A stretch of DNA of 64,000 bases from Watersipora subatra (lineage: Eukaryota > Bryozoa > Gymnolaemata > Cheilostomatida > Watersiporidae). The position numbers and the translations under genes are program-made. The notes under the pieces were generated by a model. The model was not told where the DNA came from and made no database searches. It saw nothing but the letters and a program-made list of their open reading frames with translations. Of the stretch, positions 1-13,200 are shown piece by piece. Every line of letters starts with the position of its first letter. The stretch's first letter is position 1. Location: assembly GCF_963576615.1 (NCBI RefSeq), contig NC_088711.1, positions 63,645,248 to 63,709,247 of the forward strand, in the 5' to 3' direction.

Positions 1-509
1 TTTATGGATGGTGACAAACAGATAGATGTTTTCGTCAGTTGATTTTCATTCATTTGATTGTGTCGATAGTTAGGAGATATCCTCCAAACACTAGTAAGAC
101 TGGAATGTGCCTCAGGAAAAGTAGGTGAGACATAAAGATTAGCTGTGGATCAATTGGCCAGTAATGATGGCATCCATAAGATCAGATGTTCTTTATGATG
201 TGTGTAGATAAGAGGTTGAAAAACCTGCACACTTTCAAATAGTCCTTTAAGGTGGTCTTGTAAACTAACTAGTGACCAATTTTAAAAGCTAAACGTCGTT
301 ATATAAGCTAGTCATTATATTGATAGATCGTAGCAATGCTTGTGACTCCTTCACCCGTAAAAAAGTTAAAGTTATCTACCAAAAATTCTGACGAACTATT
401 TGAAATATATAATGCCAGCATCTACTTGAATGCCACCTGTAGTTGATCGTCACTATAGGAGAAGGGTTGAAAAATGGAATGCCATGGCATTCAAATAAAG
501 GTTTTATGG
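1..509. mobile_element. Right part of a TA-flanked non-autonomous DNA element (copy 1)
   Basis: The last ~170 bases match the right end of the element at 23939-25228 closely: both share the order 'CCCGTAAAA', 'AAAGTTATCT', 'CTTGAATGC', 'GGTTGAAAAATGGAATGCCA' (GGTTGAAAAATAGAGCGCCA in the other copy) and the terminus GGTTTTATGG followed by TA. The left end is outside the window or unrecognisable. No coding capacity is seen. Homology between the copies is visible directly; a Tc1/mariner-like origin is inferred only from the TA duplication. Confidence 0.6.
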
Positions 510-510
510 T

Positions 511-740
511 ATATATATTATATATATAATACTGTAGTTTAGATATATGTGTAGTATATAATACTATGGTGCGCATATATACCTAGAAAATAATACCGTG
601 GCATACATATATATCTAGGATATAATACTATGGTACGCATATATATATATTTAGGATTCAATACTATAGTTTACATATATGTGTAGTATAATATAGACTT
701 GAATTAATACTGGTAACAAAGCCCTGATAAGTACATATAT
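511..740. repeat. Degenerate ~55-bp AT-rich tandem repeat
   Basis: About four diverged copies of a unit containing 'ATAATACTATGGT.CGCATATATA' with TATA-rich spacers. It lies directly beside the transposon end at 509. No coding signal. Confidence 0.5.
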
Positions 741-2760
741 ATATCTGCAATAACCTATTCTTTATACTAATATATAGTGGTCTACAAAATGTTGCAACGA
801 AATGTTAGGATAATGAAAATTTATATGCAACAATACAATATCAATCACATAAAAATTACAAGTACATGTAGGTACACCGAAATGACATGGGCTTGTTGCA
901 TATGCAGACCTATATCATTCCAAATTGCTTTTAACTACAACTAACAATTATTTCTGCAAAAAATTAACATTACCTGCTGTTAAACTTGTTTAAATTATGG
1001 CATCTTCCATCACATTTGCACTCACGTCTGCCTCTATATCTTTAAAAATTGATTTTTGGCAAATTTGCTTTTTTTTTATCAAAATATTCATTTTATTCTT
1101 TGTGTAGTTGCTTTATTACATCAAATGTTAACGAATTACAGCATTGTTGCTTTGTCACAATTGTAATTCTTTGTTTACATATCTTTAATAATTTTTTTAT
1201 GTTTAGTTAAGTATAAATGTACTAATAAGTCTTTAGTATAGACAGTATATTAGTAAATGGAAATTCTTTTCAACAAATATTTATCTGAATTCACATTCTT
1301 TCTTACTAGCTAAAGCTTATGAGCCACTATGAAATTGTAAAATTTATAAAACTACTATAAATTTAGACAAAGTTTCTAAACAAGAAACATTAAATAATGA
1401 ATAAAACTTGTTAACGTAGCAAAGACTACGAGATAGGATTTATACATCTACATTTGTGCAAAGATGGTGCTTTTTAGACAGATACATTCATTTAAATTGG
1501 AGGTTAAGCGACTTTGTCGACACTTGCATTTTGATATTATGCAGTTACTAATAACGTACAACAAATAGCTTCAACTAGTTTATTGGTTTAGTTAGGGTAT
1601 GCATTACTAGACTTCGAAGAATCCCCAAGCCAAGTCATTGTTGGACCGAGAATTATTGTAAACATTGGACAACCAACATTACGTAAAAATGTAACTACAT
1701 GTATGATGAAACATGCTCAGCATGTCACAATCCGTAAAATATGTCAATAGAGAATATGTGTTTATATAGTTCATAGTGTTTTTAGACAGTGCATTTGCAA
1801 TGTCGTATTGGGTTTACGTAGTTCTCTACTCTAAAGAATTGTAGCGGACTAAATTCCACGCCTACGGACGCACTACCCATAGTGAGATAATTGTTTAGTA
1901 CGTTAACGGTTGTTCACTAGGAGACCTTTTCTCATAAGTCTGAGTTACTAGGAATAATAGCTATGTCAAGGACGTATTATCAAACGTATTATCAAAGCTT
2001 TTTGTAAATCAGCGCGGTGCGCGATATGTTTGTGAAGTGACAACTCCACACATCAATGTTATTTACATAAGGTTCAATAAATACACACATCAAGTCAAAT
2101 TTACATTATCCAATCACTAGCAGTGCAAAGAGTGTATCAAACAAATCAAAAATTAATTGAAATCGCTGGACAATGTAATATTATGGCACAAAAGTTTAAC
2201 AATGCTTTGTCAGGCTTTTTAGAGCTTCCAAGAATGTTACTCAACTGGCACTTTACATTTTTTTTGATTCATTGTAAATGTACAATGTATTCATGGGCTA
2301 GTCAGCCTTTTCTTGTTTATTTTGTCGCTAAAAGTTATCTAAGTAAACTGGAGTTGTCTTTCCACAATTTTGTTCATGAAGACAGCATCTTCAAGCCACA
2401 TTTACAAAAATATTCATCATAAAAACACTGTACAGTAATAGCATTGTGTAATAAATATACACATAATTCATTTTTTCTTCAGGTTCAGTGCAATATTTTT
2501 GTGACACAACTGACTATAAGCATAAAACAAGGAACGACTGGGTGCCGTGGAAATTTACACACATTTGCTCAATATTGACATGTTTTTTTTACATTTAAAG
2601 ACAAGTTGAGCTTTCATGCGCATCAGAAAAACACAAACAGGTTTTACGGCGAGACAGATTGTTAGGTCATAACATTACTAATTGGGGCAAAATAAGAGCA
2701 CAGCAAGATATATTTGGTATTACAAAATTTTTACCATTTGGTTTTTTAGAGCAGGTAATT
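741..2760. other. AT-rich intergenic stretch, no gene seen
   Basis: Both strands were read. There are only short open frames (the longest, 2123-2422, matches no family I recognise and shows no splice context). No repeats of note. It lies downstream of the 3' end of the pseudouridine catabolism gene. Confidence 0.5.
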
Positions 2761-2767
2761 TTTAAAT

Positions 2768-3107
2768 GTGTTCAAGCACTTTACTACTAGGAGTTACTTT
2801 ACTACTAGGAGTCACTTTACTACTAGGAGTCACTTTACTACTAGGAGTCACTTTACTACTAGGAGTCACTTTACTACTAGGAGTCACTTTACTACTAGGA
2901 GTCACTTTACTACTAGGAGTCACTTTACTACTAGGAGTTACTTTACTACTAGGAGTCACTTTACTACTAGGAGTTACTTTACTACTAGGAGTTACTTTAC
3001 TACTAGGAGTCACTTTACTACTAGGAGTCACTTTACTACTAGGAGTTACTTTACTACTAGGAGTCACTTTACTACTAGGAGTCACTTTACTACTAGGAGT
3101 TAGCTAA
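2768..3107. repeat. 18-bp minisatellite, about 18 copies
   Basis: Nearly perfect tandem copies of CTTTACTACTAGGAGTCA; the final base pairs alternate between GTCA and GTTA. Because 18 is a multiple of three, three reading frames stay open across the array, giving meaningless six-residue repeat peptides. There are no unique spacers, so it is not a CRISPR array. It lies about 1.1 kb downstream of the stop codon of the pseudouridine gene. Confidence 0.95.
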
Positions 3108-3354
3108 AATCACAAGCTTCCCCAGTAAAGTATCAATAGAACCAAGCAGAATCCTACTGTATACTCCTAAGAGATACCTTTATTAATAACATGAAACAAC
3201 AAACTGTGAGAATAAGATAGCTATAATTGATTCTCTATTTTTGCATTTTTTCACTAATTAAATAGAAATGCGTATTTAATATAGCAGTTTCTTTGGATGC
3301 TTGAAAGATATTTAATTTAAATTTGATTGAGAGTTGTCTCCCCTTGCCACTTTG

Positions 3355-3790
3355 AACTAATCTCTTTATATACATCTCAGTATATGTTTGTTGTCTGTTG
3401 GTCGTGTGTCCAATTATAGCGGCGAAGTTGAAGGAATGAAAAATCTGATTCGCACTGGAGTTGAATTCGGTCCCTCCAGCTATAGAGAAAGGCGAGCTAA
3501 TATATTAAACCACAAGCCTACTTGTGGTACAGTGAAATAATTGTAGACGTACTTATAAGTTATTACATCAGTTGAAATACGCATAACGGTGTTGTGTGAC
3601 ACGAACAGGCTTCATGACTCCCGGCTCTTTTTATAGTAAGTTTAGCAATATAAGCAAGCTCAAGTTACTAGCTTAAGTTACTCAAATTAGTAAATTTGCT
3701 AATTTGCCATTGGCTAATTAGCCAACTAAGCCAATGGCAACTACATTACCTGTCAATGTTTATAACTGTTTTTATTACCTGTACGACGTC
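3355..3790 (-). repeat. Interspersed repeat, tRNA-headed family, copy 1 (reverse)
   Basis: On the minus strand this shares, in the same order, blocks with 22865-23345: 'GGTAATAAAAACAG', 'TTATAAACATTG', 'GTAATGTAGTTGCCATTGGC', 'TAATTAGCC', 'AGTAACTT', a 'GGCTTGTGG..' head, and a 3' part with 'GGACACACGACC' and 'AACAAACA'. A third copy lies near 55488. The head resembles a tRNA A-box region, so a tRNA-derived SINE-like origin is possible but unproven. Confidence 0.55.
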
Positions 3791-4254
3791 AGACATTCAC
3801 CTAGTAACGACAGATATGATCTAACTATTAGTTGTATTTTTAAACAAGATAATGAATGTTGTGAAAAGTGGAAAAGAGCAGTCGGTTAGGGGCGTCTGCA
3901 CGTAAATAATGTGGAATTGTCCCCACCATTCTTTAAAGCTCATTTGAATATCAATAAAGCGTCAAATACAGTAGAAATTAAATTAAAAATATTTGAAAAT
4001 GCAAGGATGGTGAGAATAATCTGATAGCAATAAAGACAGATGGCAGCATCTCAATATAAAATATACACAAAAAGTTAAAATAAGAAATGCTTTGATATGA
4101 AATAAGAAATGCAAGCTTTGATTGCAAACTAACAGTGGTTCAATTTGATTATTTACAAGTTTGCTTCAAATGAATCAAGCTTCTCATTAAATGAAATCTT
4201 TTTCTCTTTGTTTTTGCTAAAAAATCAACCTTCTCTAGAATTTTGTAGCCGTCT

Positions 4255-7200
4255 CTAACTAGTATTGAGATCCAGGCTAGAAAGCTGCCCTAGTGAAGCC
4301 GGAATATTCTCATATGACATCAGACTTCGTGAAGCAGCCTCGGTTCCAACCTTTAGACTTTTTACTACATCGAAACCTCTCAGCTGAGCGTGTATAAACC
4401 CAGCAGCCATGCTGTAACAGTACGGTAGGAACATATAAATACACCAACCATTTTATAGTTTGCAACTGTTTGACTACCAGCAATGCCAAATGACAAGTGA
4501 AGGTTGCTGAGGCAGGCAAACTCTTCAGCAGTTATATTACCCCAATAAGCAGACAATTCTGATTGTACATCTTCCTAACAAATTTAGATATTAAATCAAA
4601 TTAGAACATTAAACAATAATAATAATAAAACGTCATGATACATAAGCAGCCAAAGCATCTCATAAGCAGCCAAAGCATCCCATAAGCAGCCAAAGCATCC
4701 CATAAGCAGCCAAAGCATCTCATAAGCAGCCAGAGCATCTCATAAGCAGCCAAAGCATCTCATAAGCAGCCAAAGCATCTCATAAGCAGCCAAAGCATCT
4801 CATAAGCAGCCAAAGCATCTCATAAGCAGCCAAAGCATCCCATAAGCAGCCAAAGCATCTCATAAGCAGCCAAAGCATCCCATAAGCAGCCAAAGCATCT
4901 CATAAGCAGCCAGAGCATCTCATAAGCAGCCAAAGCATCTCATAAGCAGCCAAAGCATCTCATAAGCAGCCAAAGCATCTCATAAGCAGCCAAAGCATCC
5001 CATAAGCAGCCAAAGCATCTCATAAGCAGCCAGATCATCTCATAAGCAGCCAAAGCATCCCATAAGCAGCCAAAGCATCTCATAAGCAGCCAAAGCATCC
5101 CATAAGCAGCCAAAGCATCTCATAAGCAGCCAGAGCATCTCATAAGCAGCCAAAGCATCTCATAAGCAGCCAAAGCATCTCATAAGCAGCCAAAGCATCT
5201 CATAAGCAGCCAAAGCATCCCATAAGCAGCCAGAGCATCTCATAAGCAGCCAGAGCATCTCATAAGCAGCCAAAGCATCTCATAAGCAGCCAAAGCATCT
5301 CATAAGCAGCCAAAGCATCTCATAAGCAGCCAAAGCATCCCATAAGCAGCCAAAGCATCCCATAAGCAGCCAAAGCATCTCATAAGCAGCCAGAGCATCT
5401 CATAAGCAGCCAAAGCATCTCATAAGCAGCCAAAGCATCCCATAAGCAGCCAGAGCATCCCATAAGCAGCCAGAGCATCTCATAAGCAGCCAGAGCATCT
5501 CAAAAGCAGCTAGAGCATCTCATAAGCAGCCAGATCATCCCATAAGCAGCCAAAGCATCTCATAAGCAGCCAAAGCATCCCATAAGCAGCCAAAGCATCT
5601 CATAAGCAGCCAGAGCATCTCATAAGCAGCCAAAGCATCTCATAAGCAGCCAAAGCATCTCATAAGCAGCCAAAGCATCTCATAAGCAGCCAAAGCATCC
5701 CATAAGCAGCCAAAGCATCTCATAAGCAGCCAGAGCATCTCATAAGCAGCCAGAGCATCTCATAAGCAGCCAAAGCATCTCATAAGCAGCCAAAGCATCT
5801 CATAAGCAGCCAGAGCATCTCATAAGCAGCCAAAGCATCCCATAAGCAGCCAAAGCATCTCATAAGCAGCCAGAGCATCTCATAAGCAGCCAAAGCATCT
5901 CATAAGCAGCCAAAGCATCCCATAAGCAGCCAGAGCATCCCATAAGCAGCCAGAGCATCTCATAAGCAGCCAGAGCATCTCAAAAGCAGCTAGAGCATCT
6001 CATAAGCAGCCAGATCATCCCATAAGCAGCCAAAGCATCCCATAAGCAGCCAAAGCATCCCATAAGCAGCCAAAGCATCTCATAAGCAGCCAAAGCATCT
6101 CATAAGCAGCCAGAGCATCTCATAAGCAGCCAAAGCATCCCATAAGCAGCCAAAGCATCTCATAAGCAGCCAGAGCATCTCATAAGCAGCCAAAGCATCT
6201 CATAAGCAGCCAAAGCATCCCATAAGCAGCCAGAGCATCCCATAAGCAGCCAGAGCATCTCATAAGCAGCCAGAGCATCTCAAAAGCAGCTAGAGCATCT
6301 CATAAGCAGCCAGATCATCCCATAAGCAGCCAAAGCATCCCATAAGCAGCCAAAGCATCCCATAAGCAGCCAAAGCATCTCATAAGCAGCCAAAGCATCC
6401 CATAAGCAGCCAAAGCATCTCATAAGCAGCCAGAGCATCTCATAAGCAGCCAAAGCATCTCATAAGCAGCCAAAGCATCTCATAAGCAGCCAGATCATCC
6501 CATAAGCAGCCAAAGCATCTCATAAGCAGCCAAAGCATCCCATAAGCAGCCAAAGCATCTCATAAGCAGCCAGAGCATCTCATAAGCAGCCAAAGCATCT
6601 CATAAGCAGCCAAAGCATCTCATAAGCAGCCAAAGCATCCCATAAGCAGCCAAAGCATCTCATAAGCAGCCAGAGCATCTCATAAGCAGCCAAAGCATCT
6701 CATAGCAGCCAAAGCATCCCATAAGCAGCCAGAGCATCCCATAAGCAGCCAGAGCATCTCATAAGCAGCCAGAGCATCTCAAAAGCAGCTAGAGCATCTC
6801 ATAAGCAGCCAGATCATCCCATAAGCAGCCAAAGCATCTCATAAGCAGCCAAAGCATCCCATAAGCAGCCAAAGCATCTCATAAGCAGCCAGAGCATCTC
6901 ATAAGCAGCCAAAGCATCTCATAAGCAGCCAAAGCATCTCATAAGCAGCCAAAGCATCCCATAAGCAGCCAAAGCATCTCATAAGCAGCCAAAGCATCTC
7001 ATAAGCAGCCAAAGCATCTCATAAGCAGCCAAAGCATCCCATAAGCAGCCAAAGCATCTCATAAGCAGCCAGAGCATCTCATAAGCAGCCAGAGCATCTC
7101 ATAAGCAGCCAAAGCATCTCATAAGCAGCCAAAGCATCTCATAAGCAGCCAGAGCATCTCATAAGCAGCCAAAGCATCCCATAAGCAGCCAAAGCATCTC

Positions 7201-10200
7201 ATAAGCAGCCAGAGCATCTCATAAGCAGCCAAAGCATCTCATAAGCAGCCAAAGCATCCCATAAGCAGCCAGAGCATCCCATAAGCAGCCAGAGCATCTC
7301 ATAAGCAGCCAGAGCATCTCATAAGCAGCCAGAGCATCTCAAAAGCAGCTAGAGCATCTCATAAGCAGCTAGAGCATCTCATAAGCAGCCAGAGCATCTC
7401 ATAAGCAGCTAGAGCATCTCGTTAGCAGCCAGAGCATCTCATACCTGTCTCCAGCTCCTGAGACACTTGAGATGTGATCTACTGTTGGAGCTTTCATGTG
7501 TAAACACACTGCCTTCTCATTGCTCTGCAAACAGTTTAACAATGTTTAAATTTTACTCTAAAATGGAGAAACAAAACACTAGGGTGAGTAACAACGCTTG
7601 AAGGTCATCTTAAAAAAATGTAATTGAAACCTTTTGTTTTGTGAATTGTTCTGACAGATGTGCTTAACAATTGCTTTACAATTATGAGATCAAATGCTTA
7701 AAATTAATTCACTTGCTATACTTTAAGGCATAAGCTTGGCAAGCATAAAGGTACGACCACATGTAATGATTTTATCGTTAGTTCTGACCGAAATCACAAA
7801 ATGAATGAAAAACACAGAATTATTCGGCCGAAATTCACAGAATTGTCAGAGCTGTGCATGCACGCTGAAATCGTTGACGAAATGCATTTAATTGGCTAAA
7901 CAAATTACTGGCGAGCACGAGTCTAGCAGCTTTCGCAAGTTATATAGTCCAAAACACATAACACGACACACAAGAAAAATACTAACGCAATTTGCCATAG
8001 TAAATACCATGCAACTGACTTTGATTCTTAAAGCTTGGTTTCTAATCCTTTCAAAATATAGGATGGTGATAAGTTGCAGACTTTAAGGAGTAAGAGGAGA
8101 CAACTCCTTAGAATCTTTTGAAAGAACATTTAGCATCTTTAGATAGAGATTAGAAGAACATCATAGACTAAGAACAGCTTTAAGGAATGATAAGAACTGC
8201 TGCTACAAAGCTTGCAGACAGGAGAAATAGCAACGACGAGTAATTAGATGTGAGACGTTTCATACTTCTGACAGCTAATATACAAATAGCTTCACAACTA
8301 GTGGCTCCCTCAATGACACAGTTATAATACTGCAACCTACCAGACAGATTCTCGTGTCAATGCAAAAAATTTCTAACTAACCGAATGAATAGCTAAGAGT
8401 TCAAAGATCAAAAATAAACCTTTCTAAAAATTTTATTCTAAAGCTTTTAAAAAGATTTGCATTGACTGTTATATAGAAAGCCTTGTTGGAAAATGAAAAC
8501 CCTCAAAGCATAAACATGCCAAATGAAATAACAAACCTCACCTTAATCACTGTAACGGAGGTATCCATGATCGAAGGTAAGGCAAATCTCTGGGTGTTGA
8601 TGCAGAGAAGGACTCCTTGGGCACCGAGAGTGACCAGCATGCAAGGAATGTGAGAGAGATCAAGACAGAGCTGAGAGAGGTAAGAAATAAAAGCTGATGA
8701 GCTCGTATCAAAGATGTCCAGACGTTTACCTAAAGTCAGTAAATAGTAGAAGTTTATATATACAATACCAGGAATTGCCTACTCATAACCAGCTCTGAGT
8801 GGACAAATCAGAATAATCAAGATGGAATAAAGGTTATAACTTGAAATGTCCTCCAATATATTTAGATTACAAGCTATAAAAACTAAATGTGTTGTAAGTC
8901 ATAAGCTGACACGACCCACATATCTATTTGTACTCAGGCAGCTAGTTTAAAGTTAACATGACAAATGAATGGCTGTATAACAAATATTAGGAACTAGGGC
9001 AATAGAGCTACATCGCAGACACTGGACGTTGCCCGGGATAAATAATCAGTGAACACCATAGACATACAAATAGCACGAATGGAAAGACACTGAAAGTCAC
9101 GCAGAATAAACAACCAGTGAATACCGTAGACATACAGGTACAATGAACAGACAGACATTGAAAGTTACACAGGATAAACAGCCATTGCACACCATAGACA
9201 TACAAATACCATGAACAGAAAAACACTGAAAGTCACGCAGAATAAACAACCAGTGAATACCATAGACATACAGGTACAATGAACAGACAGACACTAAAAG
9301 TTACACAGAATAAACAACCATTGAACACTATAGACATACAGGTACAATGAACAGACAATGACACTGGTCTCACATAGAATGAACAACCAGTGAACACCAT
9401 AGACATACAGGTACAATAAACAGACAAGGACACTGAAAGTTACACAGAATAAACAACCAGTGAATACCATAGACATACAGGTACAATGAACAGACAATGA
9501 CAGTGCTCTCACATAAAATGAACAACCAGTGAACACCATAGACATACAGGTACAATAAACAGACAAGGACACTGAAAGTTACACAGAATAAACAACCAGT
9601 GAATACCATAGACATACAGGTACAATGAACAGACAATGACACTGGTCTCACATAGAATGAACAACCAGTGAACACCATAGACATACAGGTACAATAAACA
9701 GACAATGACACTGGTCTCACATAGAATGAACAACCAGTGAATAACATAGACATACAGGTACAATGAACAGACAGACACTGAAAGTTACACAGAATAAACA
9801 ACCAGTGAATACCATAGACATACAGGTACAATGAACAGACAGACACTGAAAGTTACACAGAATAGGTAAACAATCATTGAACAGCATAGACACACAGGTA
9901 CAATGAACAGACAGACACTGAAAGTTACACAGAATAAACAACCAGTGAATACCATAGACATACAGGTACAATGAACAGACAATGACACTGGTCTCACATA
10001 GAATGAACAACCAGTAAACACCATATACATACAGGTACAATAAACAGACAATGACACTGCTTTCACATAGAATGAACAACCAGTAAACACCATAGACATA
10101 CAGGTACAATTAACAGACAATGACACTGCTCTCACATAGAATGAAACACCAGTAAACACCATAGACATACAGGTACAATGAACAGACAATGACACTGCTT

Positions 10201-13200
10201 TCACGTAGAATGAACAACCAGTGAACACCATAGACATACAGGTACAATGAACAGACAATGGCATAGTAGTAAACTATTCTGTGATATAATCGAATTAACA
10301 TTTGGGTCGAATATCGCTAATTGTCATTGTGATAAATTACAATGTATTTTCAATTTATTTTGTACCACCTCTAATAAAACTGTGGCGCATACACTCTATT
10401 GTCATAAAAACATTTGAGATTCAGTTGTAACAGTTTTGCAATAACAACAAATGCAGCTTTCAGTATCCTATAATGTTACTCTCAAGTTTTTGAAGGCGCT
10501 CAAGTAGATATGGTGGCGAGTGAAATATCAGATTAATGTCAGAAAAATCATAGGTGATTATGTATGTATCGTTGTAGTGCAGAGGTAAGTTAGCATATAG
10601 TGTTGTAGTGAAGAGGTAAGTTAGCTGAGATTTCTGAATAGGCTTAAGTTTAATTAGTTAATCTGAGTGTACATCAGACTTACCTAGAAGATGGGCGTAG
10701 ATTTCTCTAAATTCATTTGTATTAGGTTTAAGATAAGTGACATAATCACAAGGAGTCATGCTGAACACTTTACAGGCTTTGTCTGTATCCGTAGGATCAT
10801 AGAACACTAAAAGACACATAGGCACCAATCTCAAGTTGTCTTCTCGTACAGAATTATAAATTAATCCACACAAATTAGATAATGAACATTTGTCATCTCA
10901 TAAATTCTATCATTAGAGCATGATTACAATAACACAGTGAATTTTAGTCCAATTTGCAACATTCTTCAGTTTTAACAGCTTCAACTGATTTCATACAATT
11001 ATTTTGATGTCTCAGAGTTTTTTTCTGGCTGTGCGTTGGAATCGAAAAGAACTTCCATCTTAGCAATGCATGTTTGGGTCAAGCGATATGGTAGAGTAGA
11101 GGTGATCCTGTTCACAGTATTTACCATTTCTGGAACTGTCAGATTAACCTGAAGACATGCATTTTTGCAACACATCCAGTCTGACAAAGCCAGGTAGCCA
11201 TTTCACTTGCCCAATGTGTGAAGGACAGAGGTGAATCATTAATGTTCCCAAGATGTCAGTGTGGTAGACGGGGCCTCCAAGGCATGGTCTAGATCTAGGT
11301 CTAGATCAGAAAGATCCAGCAAGTTTAAGGTTGAAAGTTTGCTGAGAGTTTTTTGTCAGATCGGCATTAAGCGGGACTCGAAACCACCAACCCCAAGGTT
11401 GACAGTCAAAGATGCTACCACTAGGCCACCCTGGCACCTTAAATTTCAGAATAAAGTACTAGATATACTGTAATACGTAGAACAAATTGCTACAGACCAA
11501 AATCTTTTTAGTCTAGAATCGTCTCTTCTTACTCACACATGTACATGTATAAGCAAACATATAAAAGGTTTGCCCATCATCAACTGTGACTGAAATTGGA
11601 ACAATGTTATTGAACTGTTATTGAGTAGTTGTTGTCTGAACTAGGGATTACTTGTGCCCAGATTAGAGAATACAAATAGAATAACTATTGCATCAGTTAT
11701 ATATAACAATAGAATATAACAATAGAATATATGTATATATATAAAATATGTATAGAACAAAATTTTTACCAGTTTTGTTTGTATCTTCCGATAATTAATC
11801 AAGAAAGTGACCGTGTACACCGCTGACACCAATAATTTACAAAGTCATGCAAGTCCTAAATTTCAAAGGAAGGCCTGTGGGTATGTTATAACAACTTCTT
11901 AAGCTACTAAGAATACTTGAAGTAAAAATGACAGTTGTTTAAGATATGTCAAATCCACAGTGCTAATGTACTAGCATACATACATGTATTAGGCACTGAG
12001 AGTTTATAGATAGGCAATCAGTGCTACAAAGACTGGTCGTGACTCACCACTCATGGTATCACCATGGAGAGGGGAGACGATGTCATGCACCAATAGGCAT
12101 TCATATCAAGTAGCGCATACGTTTACCTGACTAGAGTTTATCTCAGCTATTCATATGCAAATAAGCTAGACTGAGCCATTGCTAGTGAGGCAAGAGAAGG
12201 ACACACACCTGAGTAGGGTTTCGATTACTAGTGTGAGACTGGCCTCGCGGCTACGCCAGTCCCACGATAGACTACAACCACTGGTACGCAAGGAAATGAG
12301 AGTGATGGTGGTTGGTGGTGGTTGTCATTCTCTCAAGATGAAAGGACCCGCTAAGAGATTCTCTGATACAGGTGAGTAAGAAAACATAAAAATACCTCAG
12401 ATAACGCAGAGCAAAACATTTTTATATTGTATAAAAACAAAGTTGACACTGTAGTTATTCCTAGAGTATTCCAGCTCATGGTCTCGAGTTGCGTTGCAAA
12501 ACTTTCCTTATACGAGTCTGTTGAGTATACAGCGCAGCATTTATCAATTAATTCTCAGATTTTGCAGTTTAGTTAACTCTTGTGCATGTATTATTATTGT
12601 AAGAAAGTTGATGAATAATATTTTAATACCCTTGAACTATGCGGTTGCATTATATTTGTCAGTAGATTAGATTGTCAGTAGTTATATTGAACTGTTGCAT
12701 TATATTTGTCAGTAGGTTTCAAAAGTTAAGGCAGCTGCTATGCATTGTACTGTATTGTGTACAAAGTTCAATATTACCACAGTTCCTAGACAGATATGAT
12801 GACTAAGGATTTTGAGCTGGACAACAGCTGCAGACAAGTGCTAAGAGCTCCTTTGAATAGTACAATATTCGTCTGTCTGTTTGTAGAGTAAGGAAGAATG
12901 ACCAGAATAGAGAGAAAGTCTTTAGTTGGTAAGAATCCTCAAATAACAGCAAAATTACCCTTAACTGTTATTTTAACTGTTATATTAACTGGCACCCTTT
13001 TTCAAAGAGGTGTCACAAAGCGAACTAAGAAACCCTCTGGCATACAGTTCTGGTGCAAGGCAGCTCAACTCTCCGCGAGTGTAACAACAGGCTAGAACAA
13101 CTCCACGTGCATGTAACAACATGCAACACTTCAACTCACTATACATGACAATAGGCAATTACAACTCCCTGTGCATGGGACAGTAGTCTTGCACTCATTG

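Noticed and set aside
2762-3107. Open frames of 107-113 codons on both strands with perfect 6-residue repeats
   Set aside because: They arise because an 18-bp satellite has no stop in several frames. Both strands are open at once and there is no start or splice context.
4412-4575. Possible extra exon of the pseudouridine gene on the minus strand ([13 protein letters not shown]...)
   Set aside because: Exon 14 joins exon 15 directly in phase (GAC AG|C ATG), giving the expected GAGDSMAAGF. Including this segment would break the conserved motif.
4641-7442. CRISPR-like regular array
   Set aside because: Units are contiguous 20-bp copies without unique spacers, inside an intron of an animal gene.
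9008-10301. Several overlapping minus-strand open frames up to 159 codons, Tyr/Val/Cys-rich, looking like membrane proteins
   Set aside because: They follow the 68-70-bp satellite in different frames and lie in an intron. The repeats keep frames open by chance.
11365-11440. Functional tRNA gene
   Set aside because: A and B boxes are present, but the acceptor and anticodon stems do not pair well; a SINE head fits better.
12179-13095. Two basic open frames (66 and 65 codons) in intron 11 of the pseudouridine gene
   Set aside because: Short, no homology recognised, no neighbouring exon with compatible splice sites.
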